DNA of 64,000 nucleotides from Methylonatrum sp040877625. Its GTDB lineage: Bacteria; Pseudomonadota; Gammaproteobacteria; Nitrococcales; Aquisalimonadaceae. Location of the stretch: contig JBBDNK010000044.1 of NCBI GenBank assembly GCA_040877625.1, positions 120,881-184,880 on the forward strand, given 5' to 3'. The stretch's first letter is position 1. Every line of letters begins with the position of its first letter. Shown one piece after another: positions 26,914 through 36,078 of the stretch. A program made the position numbers and the translations under genes. The notes under the pieces are model-generated. The model worked only from the letters and a program-made list of their open reading frames with translations. It did not search any database and had not been told where the DNA came from.

Positions 26914-27189
26914 GGGGCCATATAGCTCGTAAGGGTCGTAAAGGAGGAACTGCGTTGGATCAATACGTTAATGTATGTTAAAAGCGATCTCGAATCACCT
27001 GTAAGAAAAGACAGCCCGAACAGGCGCATGCCTGACCAGCCCGCGGTCGGGAATCCGGAACGGCTCTGTCTCGGATGGTTAATTGGGCCGATCACTGTCG
27101 GCAGTTGAAGATACCGGAATTTCCTCATCTGGCTTTTCCCTGTTTGCGGCCGGTTCGAGCCTGGTGTTTCCTTCATGGGAGATTACAGA

Positions 27190-28407
27190 ATGCAGTATCG
27201 GAATATAGCGCTGCTGGCGCTGTGCCAAGCGGTAATGATGACAGGCACATCCGTGCTCATTGCAACATCCGCGCTGGTGGGGCGAATTCTTTCGGACGAC
27301 CCGTCACTGGCCACTGTACCCATGGGCCTGCAGTTTCTCGCCATGACGCTGGTGACTATTCCCGCCTCGCTGTTCATGAAGCGTTATGGTCGCCGTGCCG
27401 GTTTCCTGGTCGGAATAGCACTGGGCCTGACCGGTACGCTACTTGCTGCCTATGCGGTCATGACGGACCGTTTTCTGCTGTTCTGCATTGCGGCCATGCT
27501 GTTGGGGGCTTTCAATGGGACCGGCCAGTTCTATCGCTTCGCCGCGGCGGACGTCGCGGATGGCGGGCGCAAGGCGCAAGCGATATCCCTGGTGCTGGCC
27601 GGCGGTATCGTAGCGGGTTTCCTGGGCCCCAATCTTGCCTCATGGACCCGCACCCTGCTGGAGATCGAGTTCGCAGGCATTTTTCTGGTTCTGGGCCTGA
27701 TGTATCTGATCGGGGTGGCCAGCATCTCCTTGCTTCGCATTCCTTTGCCGCCTAGGGAGGTTCGCGCGGCGACAGGCCGCACGCTCGGACAGATTGCGCG
27801 TCAACCGCGTTTCATGATTGCGGTGCTGACAGCCGCCGTGGGCTACGGCACCATGAACGTCCTGATGGTGGCTACACCGCTATCGATGCATTCCCACAAC
27901 CACGCGTTTTCTGACATGGCATTCGTCATCCAATGGCATGTGCTGGCCATGTTCGTACCCTCGTTCTTCACTGGCAACCTGATCCGCCGGTTCGGATTGC
28001 TGGGCATCATGACCACCGGGGTCTTGCTGATGGTGCTCTGTGTGGCCATCAACTGGAGCGGCACCAGTGTCTGGCACTACTGGGCGGGATTGCTGACCCT
28101 CGGCATCGGCTGGAACTTCATGTTCATCGGCGGTACCACGCTGTTGACGGAAACCTACACTGAATCCGAGAAAGCGAAGGCGCAGGCCTGCAACGACTTC
28201 ATCGTGTTCGGTACGGTTACGGTTACCGCCCTTTCATCGGGTGCGCTGCTGCACGGGATGGGCTGGACCACGCTCAACTTCGCGGTGCTTCCGTTCCTGG
28301 CGCTTGTGCTTGCCGGGCTGTTATGGGTGCGTCGCGGCGGCGGCCGCCAGGGTGAGCCGGCGGAACACCCGGTTACGGATGGCGGGGCTCCTGAACAGGC
28401 GGGATAA
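27190..28407 (+). CDS. MFS transporter
   Basis: The 405-aa carrier has 12 predicted membrane segments and the MFS loop 2-3 motif MKRYGRRAG near residue 60. GRKAQAISLVLAGG follows in the central half, and the C-terminal half includes FTGNLIRRFG. ATG 27190 is chosen because GGGAG lies 8 nt upstream; ATG 27175 has no site. Substrate unknown; it resembles multidrug or unknown-substrate MFS of proteobacteria. The 276-bp gap before it holds divergent promoters for it and the cyclase, but no clear box was seen. Confidence 0.87.
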   Translation: MQYRNIALLALCQAVMMTGTSVLIATSALVGRILSDDPSLATVPMGLQFLAMTLVTIPASLFMKRYGRRAGFLVGIALGLTGTLLAAYAVMTDRFLLFCIAAMLLGAFNGTGQFYRFAAADVADGGRKAQAISLVLAGGIVAGFLGPNLASWTRTLLEIEFAGIFLVLGLMYLIGVASISLLRIPLPPREVRAATGRTLGQIARQPRFMIAVLTAAVGYGTMNVLMVATPLSMHSHNHAFSDMAFVIQWHVLAMFVPSFFTGNLIRRFGLLGIMTTGVLLMVLCVAINWSGTSVWHYWAGLLTLGIGWNFMFIGGTTLLTETYTESEKAKAQACNDFIVFGTVTVTALSSGALLHGMGWTTLNFAVLPFLALVLAGLLWVRRGGGRQGEPAEHPVTDGGAPEQAG

Positions 28408-28425
28408 GCAAGAGCAGGGCAAGAA

Positions 28426-28471
28426 ACGACGCCGCCCCGCAATGGCGTATCGCATCGCAGGGCGGCGTCGT
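28426..28471 (-). terminator. Convergent-gene hairpin, likely terminator
   Basis: ACGACGCCGCCC (28426-28437) and GGGCGGCGTCGT (28460-28471) form a perfect 12-bp stem between the converging MFS and TAXI genes. On the minus strand it is followed by TTTCTT, which favours termination of the TAXI transcript. Confidence 0.65.
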
Positions 28472-28485
28472 CGGCAAAGTTGCGG

Positions 28486-29490
28486 TCAGTCGCTCAATGA
28501 CGTGGGCTCTGCGCCCTGTTCACGATAGTAGCGCAGCGCGCCTTCGTGATAGGGCACCGGCAGGTCCTTGTACATGTAGCGCAGATCGATCTTGCCGAAC
28601 AGCGGGCTGCTGGCAGTCACCTTGTCGGCGTTTTCATGCATCGCCCTGGTGATTTCGTAGACACGCTCCTCGCTGATTTTGGCGCTTGAGAGCAGCATGA
28701 AGTCATAGGCCATGACCGGAATGGTTTCGTCGAAGCCGACAAACGCGGGGCCCGGCTCCTGATCGAAGCGGTAGCCATACTGGTAGGCTTCGCGCATGGC
28801 TGCCATGGCTTCCTCCGAGGTGTCCAGCGGTAGCATTCGCAAGCCACCCACCGAGGCGTCAACCTCCGAGACCTTGCCGGTACCGACGGCATGGAAGAAC
28901 ACGTCCGCACGGCCCGCGGCAAAGTCGTCGCCGCCCCGGTTCACGTTCGGCACCGAGATCTGTTCTATGTCAGCGTCGGTCAGGCCGCCGTTTGCCAGCA
29001 ACCCTTCCAGCACCGAAATCATGGCGCCCTGGGCGGTGTAGCCGTAGGTCACGCGCTTACCGCGCAGATCCGAGATGGAGTGGATGTCGGAGTCGGCACG
29101 GACGAAAAAGCCGACCTTGAGCGGGAACAGGGTGCTGACGAAGCGCAGATCGGGCTGTTTCGGCATGCCGCCCCGGCCCTCGTAGGCGCCATGGCTCTCG
29201 ATGACGATCGACAGGCCCAGTTCGGCATCACCGCGATTGACGATCGGCTGAAGGCTGCTTTCGCCAGTGTACGGCTGGACGCGCGTGCGCAGGTCCATGG
29301 CTTCGCCGAGCACCTTTGCGACATTGGCGGCGGCCGCGTAGCTGGCGGTGCCCTGTGGTGCGGCGGCGATGGTGAGGCGGTCGGACTGGGCCTGCACCGT
29401 TGCGCCGAACATGACCGCCGGCACTAGCGTGCTGGCGGCAAGAATCGTTGCGCGGCGCTGCAGGCCGCTCATCATTCGGGTCAGTTTCAC
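28486..29490 (-). CDS. TAXI-family TRAP transporter solute-binding protein
   Basis: The 334-aa protein has a signal peptide (positive start KLTRMMSGLQRR, hydrophobic stretch, cleavage near VQA-QSD). Mature motifs of the TAXI (TRAP-associated extracytoplasmic immunogenic) family are AAPQGTASYAAAANVAKVLG and GKRVTYGYTAQGA. GTG 29490 has GAGGAAA about 8 nt upstream. It captures ligand in the periplasm for the fused permease encoded divergently at 29673. Known TAXI ligands are organic acids and amino acids; the ligand here is unknown. Confidence 0.9.
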   Translation of the reverse strand: MKLTRMMSGLQRRATILAASTLVPAVMFGATVQAQSDRLTIAAAPQGTASYAAAANVAKVLGEAMDLRTRVQPYTGESSLQPIVNRGDAELGLSIVIESHGAYEGRGGMPKQPDLRFVSTLFPLKVGFFVRADSDIHSISDLRGKRVTYGYTAQGAMISVLEGLLANGGLTDADIEQISVPNVNRGGDDFAAGRADVFFHAVGTGKVSEVDASVGGLRMLPLDTSEEAMAAMREAYQYGYRFDQEPGPAFVGFDETIPVMAYDFMLLSSAKISEERVYEITRAMHENADKVTASSPLFGKIDLRYMYKDLPVPYHEGALRYYREQGAEPTSLSD

Positions 29491-29672
29491 TGGGGTTTCC
29501 TCGCTAAGGCTGTATGGTAGCGGTGGCCTGCATAGCACAAGAGGGCTATACGGGAAACCTTAACTACGCTAGCTTATTAATTTATAAATGCGAAACCAAT
29601 CTATAGATCTCTCGGGGATCGTGTCAACCAGATCAAGGTGACCGCGGCGTCGCCGGATTATCGGAGGAGTGC

Positions 29673-31640
29673 ATGACCAGTGACCGGCAAGGGGTGCCGC
29701 AGCAACAGGATCAGCCGCAAGTTCAGGGGCCCCCGAGAACGGGTCTGCACGGCCTGTTGGTGCAAGTTCTCGGGATTGCACTGGTAGCCGGTGCGGTGTG
29801 CTGGATTCTCGACGTACCAAGAGCCCTGGGCTTTGCCTTGTACACCGAGCAAGTGTTGACGTTCGGCCTCGCGGTGTCGCTCGCACTGGTCTTCCTGCTT
29901 TACGACTGGCGCGGCCGCTATCAGCATCGGCTGGTCTGGTACGACTGCGGGCTTGCCCTGGTTGGCCTGGCCGCGGCCATGTATATGACGATTTACTACC
30001 CCAGGCTGGTAAATGAGCTAGTGTTCCAGCCACTGCACGGGATCATCCTTTGCTCGCTGCTGGTCGGCTTGACCCTGGAGGGTGTGCGCCGTTCGGCGGG
30101 CATGGCGCTGGCCATCGTCATCGGCAGCTTCATCATCTACGGCCTGTACGGTTACCTGCTGCCTGGCGATCTGGCCGGAGGTCGCACGTCGTTCGCCGGG
30201 CTGGCAGTCTACCTGGGGGCCGACACCGGCGGAATCCTGGGTATCCCGCTGCAGGTGGCGGTCATCGTGGTAGTGCCCTTCATTCTGCTCGGCCGCATGT
30301 TGTCCGATGTCGGCGGCTCGAATTTCTTTACCGGGCTGGCCATGTCCATGATGGGCCGCTACCGGGGCGGGTCCGGCAAGATCGCCATTGTCGGTTCCAC
30401 ACTGTTCGGCTCGGTATCGGGTAGCGCGGTGGCGAACGTGGCCGCGACCGGCGTCGTCACCATTCCGCTGATGAAGCGGTCCGGGTTTCCGCCGCACCTG
30501 GCGGCGGGGGTCGAAGCGGTCGCCTCGACCGGCAGCCAGCTCATGCCGCCGGTTATCGGTGCCACGGCCTTTCTGATGGCCGAAATGCTGCAGATTCCCT
30601 ACAGCGAGGTGATGCTGGCCGCGCTGGTGCCGATTCTGCTGTATTACGTTGCCCTGTTCATTCAGGTGGATCTGCTGGCCGCCCGCATGGGCCTGAAGGC
30701 GGTACCCCGGGAACTGATCCCCGATTTCTGGCCGACACTGCGCGAAGGCTGGCATTTCCCGCTGCCCTTCGTGGTGTTTCTGACCCTCCTGCTGGGCTAT
30801 AACGCGCAGGCTGAAGTTGCGGCCATGTGGGCGGTGGCCTCCCTGCTCGTCACGGTATTGGCGTTCGGCTACAAGGGCGTGCGACCGGGTTTGCGACAGC
30901 TGATCGACAGTGTGGCCGGTGCCGGCACCGCCGCGGTGGAGATCGTGTTGATCTGCGCCGGTGCCGGCCTGGTTATCGGCGTGCTCAACGTCACCGGCAC
31001 GGCCTTCGACCTCAGCATGCAGATTCTGAAAATCAGTGGCGGCAATCTCTGGGGGCTGCTGTTGCTCGCCGCCGCCGCCAGCGTGGTGCTGGGCATGGGG
31101 ATGCCCACCGTGGGCGTCTACGTGCTGCTGGCAACGCTGATCGCGCCGGCAATGATCGAGGCCGGGGTGACGCCGATGGCCGCGCACATGTTTGTACTCT
31201 ATTTCGGCATGTTGTCGATGGTGACGCCGCCGGTGGCGCTGGCCTCGTTCACGGCAAGCAATATCGCCGGCGCGAACCCCTGGTGGTCTTCGCTGGCTGC
31301 CGTCCGACTCGGTTGGACCGCCTATATCGTGCCGTTCCTGTTTGTGTTTTCACCGGCGCTGTTGCTGGACGGAGATTGGCCCGGCCTGGTCTGGGCCGTG
31401 GCCACGGCGCTGGTCGGCGTCTGGCTGGTCTCGGCCGCAATGGCAGGGCAGCTGTATGGCGCGATCGGCTGGCTCACCCGTGTGCCGCTTGCAGCGACGG
31501 GCATCATGGTGTTGATCCCGCCGACGGCATTCGCGGGCGCCTGGATCGTTGAGATGGTGGGCCTGGTCGGGTCCGCGTTGCTGTTGCTTCTGCGGGTGTT
31601 GGCCGTACGTGTCTCGGTGGGGCGCTCGGCTGAAGCATGA
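29673..31640 (+). CDS. TRAP transporter permease, fused small and large subunits
   Basis: The 655-aa multi-spanning protein combines a DctQ-like N-terminal four-helix part with a DctM-like large part, as usual for TAXI-associated TRAP systems. Core motifs include GSTLFGSVSGSAVANVAATG and MKRSGFPPHLAAGVEAVAST, then GMGMPTVGVYVLLATL. GGAGG lies 6-7 nt before ATG 29673. It imports solute with sodium or proton symport together with the divergent TAXI protein. A hairpin terminator follows before the enzyme genes. Confidence 0.93.
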   Translation: MTSDRQGVPQQQDQPQVQGPPRTGLHGLLVQVLGIALVAGAVCWILDVPRALGFALYTEQVLTFGLAVSLALVFLLYDWRGRYQHRLVWYDCGLALVGLAAAMYMTIYYPRLVNELVFQPLHGIILCSLLVGLTLEGVRRSAGMALAIVIGSFIIYGLYGYLLPGDLAGGRTSFAGLAVYLGADTGGILGIPLQVAVIVVVPFILLGRMLSDVGGSNFFTGLAMSMMGRYRGGSGKIAIVGSTLFGSVSGSAVANVAATGVVTIPLMKRSGFPPHLAAGVEAVASTGSQLMPPVIGATAFLMAEMLQIPYSEVMLAALVPILLYYVALFIQVDLLAARMGLKAVPRELIPDFWPTLREGWHFPLPFVVFLTLLLGYNAQAEVAAMWAVASLLVTVLAFGYKGVRPGLRQLIDSVAGAGTAAVEIVLICAGAGLVIGVLNVTGTAFDLSMQILKISGGNLWGLLLLAAAASVVLGMGMPTVGVYVLLATLIAPAMIEAGVTPMAAHMFVLYFGMLSMVTPPVALASFTASNIAGANPWWSSLAAVRLGWTAYIVPFLFVFSPALLLDGDWPGLVWAVATALVGVWLVSAAMAGQLYGAIGWLTRVPLAATGIMVLIPPTAFAGAWIVEMVGLVGSALLLLLRVLAVRVSVGRSAEA

Positions 31641-31679
31641 TGCCTGTTCGACAACCAATCATGGTTTGGCCTGGTCGTG

Positions 31680-31718
31680 CCGCCAGCGCGGCAGGTGCGC
31701 TGGCGGCCGTGGGTTTTT
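31680..31718 (+). terminator. Intrinsic terminator after the TRAP permease
   Basis: CCGCCAGCGC (31680-31689) and GCGCTGGCGG (31697-31706) form a perfect 10-bp stem with a 7-nt loop, then TTTTT at 31714-31718. It lies 20 nt before the hydrolase start, so it may be a partial terminator lowering enzyme expression relative to the permease. Confidence 0.7.
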
Positions 31719-31737
31719 GAGAGGAAGGAGGCGTTTG

Positions 31738-32526
31738 ATGGTCGATTTTGAACACACGACGGAACGCGTCGCTGGTTGCGGAATCAGTGTACGGCAGGGC
31801 GGTGAAGGGCCGCCGCTGCTGTTCCTGCATGGTGCCGGCGGCGGTAGTGAATGGCTGCCGTTCATGAGTGAGCTGGCCAGACGGTATACCGTGATCGTGC
31901 CCGAACATCCGGGTTTTGGCGATTCCGAATCGCCCGGCTGGTTGCGCGAAGTTGGCGATCTGGCCTATTTTTATCTGGATTTCCTGGAGCAGCGTGGGCT
32001 GCGGGACGTCCACCTCGTGGGCGCATCGCTGGGCGGCTGGATCGCCGCGGAGCTGGCGGTGCGAAACCAGCATCATCTGCGTACTCTGACCCTGGTCAAC
32101 TCGGCCGGGATTCACGTCAAGGGGTTGCCGCGCAAGGGCGATATCTTCCTGTGGTCGCGCGAAGAGAAAACGCGCCGCCTGTACCACGGCGCCGGCATGG
32201 CCGAGGCAGCGCTGGCCGTGCCGCTGGAGGGCGAGGCCATGGATCGGCAGCTGAAGAACGCCCTGACGACCGCGCTGCTGGCCTGGCAACCACGGCTCTA
32301 CAATCCGCAACTGATCAAGTGGCTGCATCGCATCACCGTGCCAACGCTGGTGCTCTGGGGCGCCGAGGACCAGGTGATTCCGGCCGCTTATGGCGAGCAG
32401 TTCGCGCAGCGCATCCCCAATGCCCGGTTGGTCAACTTCGAGGCCTGCGGCCATCTGCCCCAGGTTGAGTGTGCCGAGCGTTTCGTGAGTGCCCTGGGCG
32501 AATTCTTCGAGGAGGTCGGCCCATGA
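31738..32526 (+). CDS. Alpha/beta hydrolase
   Basis: The 262-aa hydrolase has oxyanion HGAGGG at residues 31-36, nucleophile elbow GASLGGW (Ser97), an acid in GAEDQVIP and the histidine in ACGHLPQ, a complete triad. AGGAGG lies just upstream of ATG 31738. Its stop overlaps the start of the LLM monooxygenase (ATGA), so the two are coupled. A carbon-carbon, ester or amide bond substrate cannot be told from sequence. The frame is open upstream into the TRAP gene but without homology. Confidence 0.9.
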   Translation: MVDFEHTTERVAGCGISVRQGGEGPPLLFLHGAGGGSEWLPFMSELARRYTVIVPEHPGFGDSESPGWLREVGDLAYFYLDFLEQRGLRDVHLVGASLGGWIAAELAVRNQHHLRTLTLVNSAGIHVKGLPRKGDIFLWSREEKTRRLYHGAGMAEAALAVPLEGEAMDRQLKNALTTALLAWQPRLYNPQLIKWLHRITVPTLVLWGAEDQVIPAAYGEQFAQRIPNARLVNFEACGHLPQVECAERFVSALGEFFEEVGP

Positions 32527-33677
32527 AGTTTTTTTTCTTTCATCTGATGCCCTACGCCGATCTGGATCTGTCCTATCGTGACAAGCACAACTCGGCCTGG
32601 GTGACCCTGCCGAACAAATATTACGATCCGAAAAAAGGTGCCCAGCTCTACAATCGCTATCTCGACGAGATGGAGTATGCCGAGGAACTCGGCTTCGACG
32701 GCCTGTGCGTCAACGAGCATCATCAGACCGCCTACGGGCTGATGCCCATTCCCGGCGTCATGGCCGGCGCGCTGTCGCGGCGTACCCACAAGGCCAAGAT
32801 CGCGATCCTCGGCCGTGCGTTGCCATTGTTGAACAACCCGCTGACCGTGGCCGAAGAGTTTGCAATGCTGGATAACATTACCAGCGGCCGCTTCATTGCC
32901 GGTTTCGTGCGCGGCATCGGTGCCGAGTACCACGCCTGGGGCGCCAACCCGGCGCTGTCACATGCCCGTTTCCACGAGGCGCACGATCTTATCATCCGCG
33001 CCTGGACCGAGACCGGCCCGTTCGCCTTCGAGGGCGAGCATTACCACTTCGACTACGTCAACCTCTGGCCGCGCCCCTATCAGGAGCCGCATCCGCCGAT
33101 CTGGGTGCCATCGCAAGGCAGCACCGAGACCATCGAGTGGGCCGCGGACCCGAGCCGCAAGTACACCTATCTGCAGACTTTCAGCCCGGTGGCGGCAATG
33201 GAGCGGTTCATGACCATGTACCGCGACAAGGCCGAGAGCTACGGCTACCAGGCGACCTCGGATCAACTCGGCTGGGCGGTGCCGATCTTCGTTGGCGAAG
33301 ATGATGCCAGCGCGGTGGAGGAGGCGCGCCCGCACATCGAGAACTTCTACAACTGGTTCCTGCGCATGCCGCCCGAGATGCTGCTGCCGCCGGGTTATCT
33401 GTCCCTGCCTTCGATCAAGGGTGTGATGAAGAGCAAGAAAGCCATTACCGGCGGCTATCAGACCATCGAGTCACTGATGGAGAAGGGCATGTTCCTGTGC
33501 GGGTCCGCGGAGTCGGTACGTCAGCAGATCGAGCATTATCAGAGCAAGACCAGGTTCGGCTACATTCTGCCGATGATGCAGTTCGCGACGCTGCCGGCTG
33601 ACACGACGCGGCGGAGCATGAAACGCTTCGCCGAGAACGTCATGCCGCAACTGCGTGTTCAGCAGCAGGGCGCATGA
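32523..33677 (+). CDS. LLM-class flavin-dependent monooxygenase
   Basis: The 384-aa luciferase-like TIM-barrel protein has GFDGLCVNEHHQTAYG near residue 58, VAEEFAMLDNITSGRFIAGF near 115 and a long C-terminal insert. It would use reduced flavin from a separate reductase to oxygenate a substrate. No flavin reductase gene is adjacent. It is coupled to the upstream hydrolase and followed 91 nt later by a cysteine hydrolase. The same three enzyme classes appear in the Rut pyrimidine pathway (RutA, RutD, RutB), but this is not RutA by its N-terminus, so a related pathway is inferred. Confidence 0.88.
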   Translation: MKFFFFHLMPYADLDLSYRDKHNSAWVTLPNKYYDPKKGAQLYNRYLDEMEYAEELGFDGLCVNEHHQTAYGLMPIPGVMAGALSRRTHKAKIAILGRALPLLNNPLTVAEEFAMLDNITSGRFIAGFVRGIGAEYHAWGANPALSHARFHEAHDLIIRAWTETGPFAFEGEHYHFDYVNLWPRPYQEPHPPIWVPSQGSTETIEWAADPSRKYTYLQTFSPVAAMERFMTMYRDKAESYGYQATSDQLGWAVPIFVGEDDASAVEEARPHIENFYNWFLRMPPEMLLPPGYLSLPSIKGVMKSKKAITGGYQTIESLMEKGMFLCGSAESVRQQIEHYQSKTRFGYILPMMQFATLPADTTRRSMKRFAENVMPQLRVQQQGA

Positions 33678-33768
33678 TGCAGGCACGCCGGGGCCGGCCG
33701 GTCGCGCCAGCCCCGGCGCCGATAATCGCCGCCGGCCTCCGGCCGCGGCTCAGCAAGTGGGGTAGAGC

Positions 33769-34446
33769 ATGCATTCGATCAGTATCCCTTCCGACGTGCG
33801 GGCGTTCGTCAGCCGCCGCAGCGGTGGCGTCGACCCCTACGCGCAACTCGATCCCGAGACCACCGCGCTGGTGGTCGTGGACATGCAGAATTTCTTCATG
33901 GCCGACGGGGAAATGGGGTGTTGTGTCGAAGCGCGCGACATCGTGCCCAACATTAATCGGCTTGCTTATGCCGTGCGCGGCAGCGGCGGTCTGGTGGCAT
34001 GGATTCAGAACGGCGCGGCGGCGGAGCTCATGCAGGGCTGGGCCAACCTGGAAGAACTCTACACGGAAGAGAAGGCCGCACTGCGGCGAGAGCGTATGCG
34101 GCCGGGCTGCGAGGCATTCGAGCTGTGGAGTGACCTGGATGTGCGGGAGAACGACGCCCGGGTGGTTAAATCCCGCTACAGCGCCTTCGCCCCGGGTGCT
34201 TCCGAGCTGGAAACCGTGCTTCAGCAGCGGGGCATTGAAAACGTGCTGGTTGTAGGCGTGGCGACCAACGTCTGCTGCGAATCAACCGCTCGCGATGCAA
34301 TGATGCGAGGCTATCGAACTCTGATGGTATCGGACGCGACCGCTACCTTCACGGATGCCGAGCACAACGCCGCATTGATCACGTTCATGAAGTTCTTCGG
34401 TGAAGTGCAGCCCACGGACACTGTGTTGGCCCGGCTGCAGCGCTGA
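33769..34446 (+). CDS. Isochorismatase-family cysteine hydrolase
   Basis: The 225-aa protein carries the catalytic triad of the family: Asp38 in VVVDMQNFF, Lys134 in VVKSRYSAF and Cys169 in GVATNVCCEST. The non-prolyl loop AT before NVC matches the family's conserved cis peptide. The family includes nicotinamidase, N-carbamoylsarcosine amidase and RutB ureidoacrylate amidohydrolase, so amide or carbamoyl hydrolysis is likely. The unusual CC pair is next to the active site. The GTG/ATG region has a weak ribosome site; ATG 33769 is used. Confidence 0.9.
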   Translation: MHSISIPSDVRAFVSRRSGGVDPYAQLDPETTALVVVDMQNFFMADGEMGCCVEARDIVPNINRLAYAVRGSGGLVAWIQNGAAAELMQGWANLEELYTEEKAALRRERMRPGCEAFELWSDLDVRENDARVVKSRYSAFAPGASELETVLQQRGIENVLVVGVATNVCCESTARDAMMRGYRTLMVSDATATFTDAEHNAALITFMKFFGEVQPTDTVLARLQR

Positions 34447-34586
34447 AGTTTGCAGATGTCAGTTCCGGCGCGCGGGGAGGGAGATAGAGTAAATAAATAG
34501 TCCGTTGCGGTAAGGTTCCCATAGAATGCTCAAAAAAAGGGCGCACCGGTCTGCATTTCGCTCTGCGCACCAAGGAGTCTCCACTT

Positions 34587-35699
34587 GTGGCCGAACCGAA
34601 CAGTGTCATCGCGTTCTACGACGAACGCGTGCTTTCACACCAACCCGATTTCGAAGCGTCCTTTCTGCCCAACCGCATGGATCGGCAGATCCGACAACTG
34701 CTGTCGAGTCTGGACGTGCCGTGGAAGTACCCGGAACACGCCGGCCGTCTGACCACGATCCGGCATCTGCTTGAAATGGAACCGGTACCCGGTCTGCAGT
34801 TCGAAGGCGGCAAGGCGGCAACGCGGGAGCAACTGAGTCGCGTCCACACCAACTCCTATCTGGATCAACTCTTCGAACTGCGCGGCCAACATGCCTGGCT
34901 GGACAAGGACACCACCGCAGTCTCACCCGGCAGCATCGACGCCGCCGAGGTGGCGGCGGGCACGGCGGTAGCCGCCGTCGAGGCAGTGGTTCAGGGGCGT
35001 ACCGAGAGTGCCTTTGCGCTGGTGCGACCTCCCGGCCATCACGCGGAGCCCGCCCGCGCCCGCGGCTTCTGTCTGTTCAACAACGTGGCGGTGGCCGCCG
35101 CCCATGCCCAGGCGGCGCTGGATTGCCAGCGCGTGCTGATCGTCGATTGGGATGCCCACCACGGTAACGGCACCCAGGACATCTTCTGGGCGGACCCGGA
35201 TACCATGCTATTCGATATTCACCGCGCCTCTCCTTTCTACCCTGGCTCGGGCAGTCTCGAGGAAGTAGGCGCAGGCCTTGGCGAGGGGACCACCGTCAAC
35301 GTCCCGCTCCCGGCAAACGCAGGGGATGAAGCGTACCTCAAGGCCTTCCGGGAGATTCTGACGCCTGCGGCGGATTGGTTCCAGCCGGATCTGATTCTCG
35401 TGTCAGCCGGCTTCGATCCTCACAGTTTCGACCTGGCGCTGAACGTTTCCTACGAGGGCTTCGCGGCCATGACCGGCATTCTGCAGGGTCTGGCGCGCAG
35501 GCATTGCAACGGGCGCCTGGTGTTCGTTCTGGAAGGAGGGTACCACCTGCTTTCCTTGTCCCGAGGTGTGAGGACGGTGCTGGACGTGCTGGCCGGTGCC
35601 GAACCACTCGTGCCCGGCAGGGGCGGGCTTGCGGAGGTGGAGGCCGCCGCCGCCTTTCATCTGCAGGCCTTCTTTCCGCCCGACGAAACGCCTTTTTAG
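34587..35699 (+). CDS. Histone-deacetylase-fold amidohydrolase
   Basis: The 370-aa protein has the arginase/deacetylase fold with zinc and catalytic motifs RPPGHHAEPARARGFCLFNN (His151-152), VDWDAHHGNGTQ (Asp189, His191), SAGFDPH and LEGGYH with the transition-state tyrosine. The start is GTG 34587 with AGGAG 9 nt upstream. Bacterial members include acetylpolyamine amidohydrolases and acetoin-utilisation AcuC. The N-terminus with EHAGRLTTIRHLL resembles the class II-like/acetylpolyamine group. The 140-bp gap before it suggests its own promoter. Confidence 0.88.
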   Translation: MAEPNSVIAFYDERVLSHQPDFEASFLPNRMDRQIRQLLSSLDVPWKYPEHAGRLTTIRHLLEMEPVPGLQFEGGKAATREQLSRVHTNSYLDQLFELRGQHAWLDKDTTAVSPGSIDAAEVAAGTAVAAVEAVVQGRTESAFALVRPPGHHAEPARARGFCLFNNVAVAAAHAQAALDCQRVLIVDWDAHHGNGTQDIFWADPDTMLFDIHRASPFYPGSGSLEEVGAGLGEGTTVNVPLPANAGDEAYLKAFREILTPAADWFQPDLILVSAGFDPHSFDLALNVSYEGFAAMTGILQGLARRHCNGRLVFVLEGGYHLLSLSRGVRTVLDVLAGAEPLVPGRGGLAEVEAAAAFHLQAFFPPDETPF

Positions 35700-35721
35700 G
35701 CGGCAGTCCCATCGAGGCAGC

Positions 35722-35850
35722 TCATGCGCCATGATCGTTGCCCTCGCGTTGATCGTCGGCGATAGCAGATGGCAAACCACTCAGTAGACCACGCTGCTTG
35801 CGGGCGGCGCGGAGTGCATCGCCGAGTTTCAGAACGCCTTCGACGCTCCC
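35722..35850 (-). pseudogene. Possible fragment of a HipB-like XRE antitoxin
   Basis: Between upstream and terminal TGA codons lies a 42-codon minus-strand frame that contains LKLGDALRAARKQRGL, the usual first helix of XRE/HipB antitoxins. The rest of the helix-turn-helix is missing and no start codon precedes it. It looks like a truncated remnant in the 379-bp gap between the amidohydrolase and RidA genes. The match is short, so this is tentative. Confidence 0.3.
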
Positions 35851-35918
35851 TCATTGTGTCGGCGGCAGTCCATCCGGCCACTACGAGGCGGCACTGACGG
35901 TTACTGAATGCTCATAAA

Positions 35919-35947
35919 TTGACCAGCGTATAATTGTGAACTATATA
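35919..35947 (+). promoter_or_regulatory. Strong sigma-70 promoter of the RidA gene
   Basis: TTGACC at 35919-35924 and TATATA at 35942-35947 are separated by exactly 17 nt, in an AT-rich stretch that stands out from the GC-rich surroundings. The start codon of the RidA gene is about 130 nt downstream, leaving a long leader. Confidence 0.65.
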
Positions 35948-36078
35948 CTTTGTGGGGCTGCAGTTTAGCAGCTCTCCACTCGCAACTGGATGCAGGTGAG
36001 GAGGTCGTTTTCGCCATCACGTCGCGAACGATCCCGTATGGCCAGAAAAAAAGAAAACAGCCTTCGGAGAAAAATAAA

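Noticed and set aside
30018..31187. 389-aa minus-strand ORF opposite the TRAP permease
   Set aside because: His- and Gln-rich mirror of a hydrophobic membrane gene; not credible as a protein.
33678..33768. GC-rich GGGGCCGGCC stretch as a terminator
   Set aside because: Palindromic bases are present but there is no T-run and several weak folds compete.
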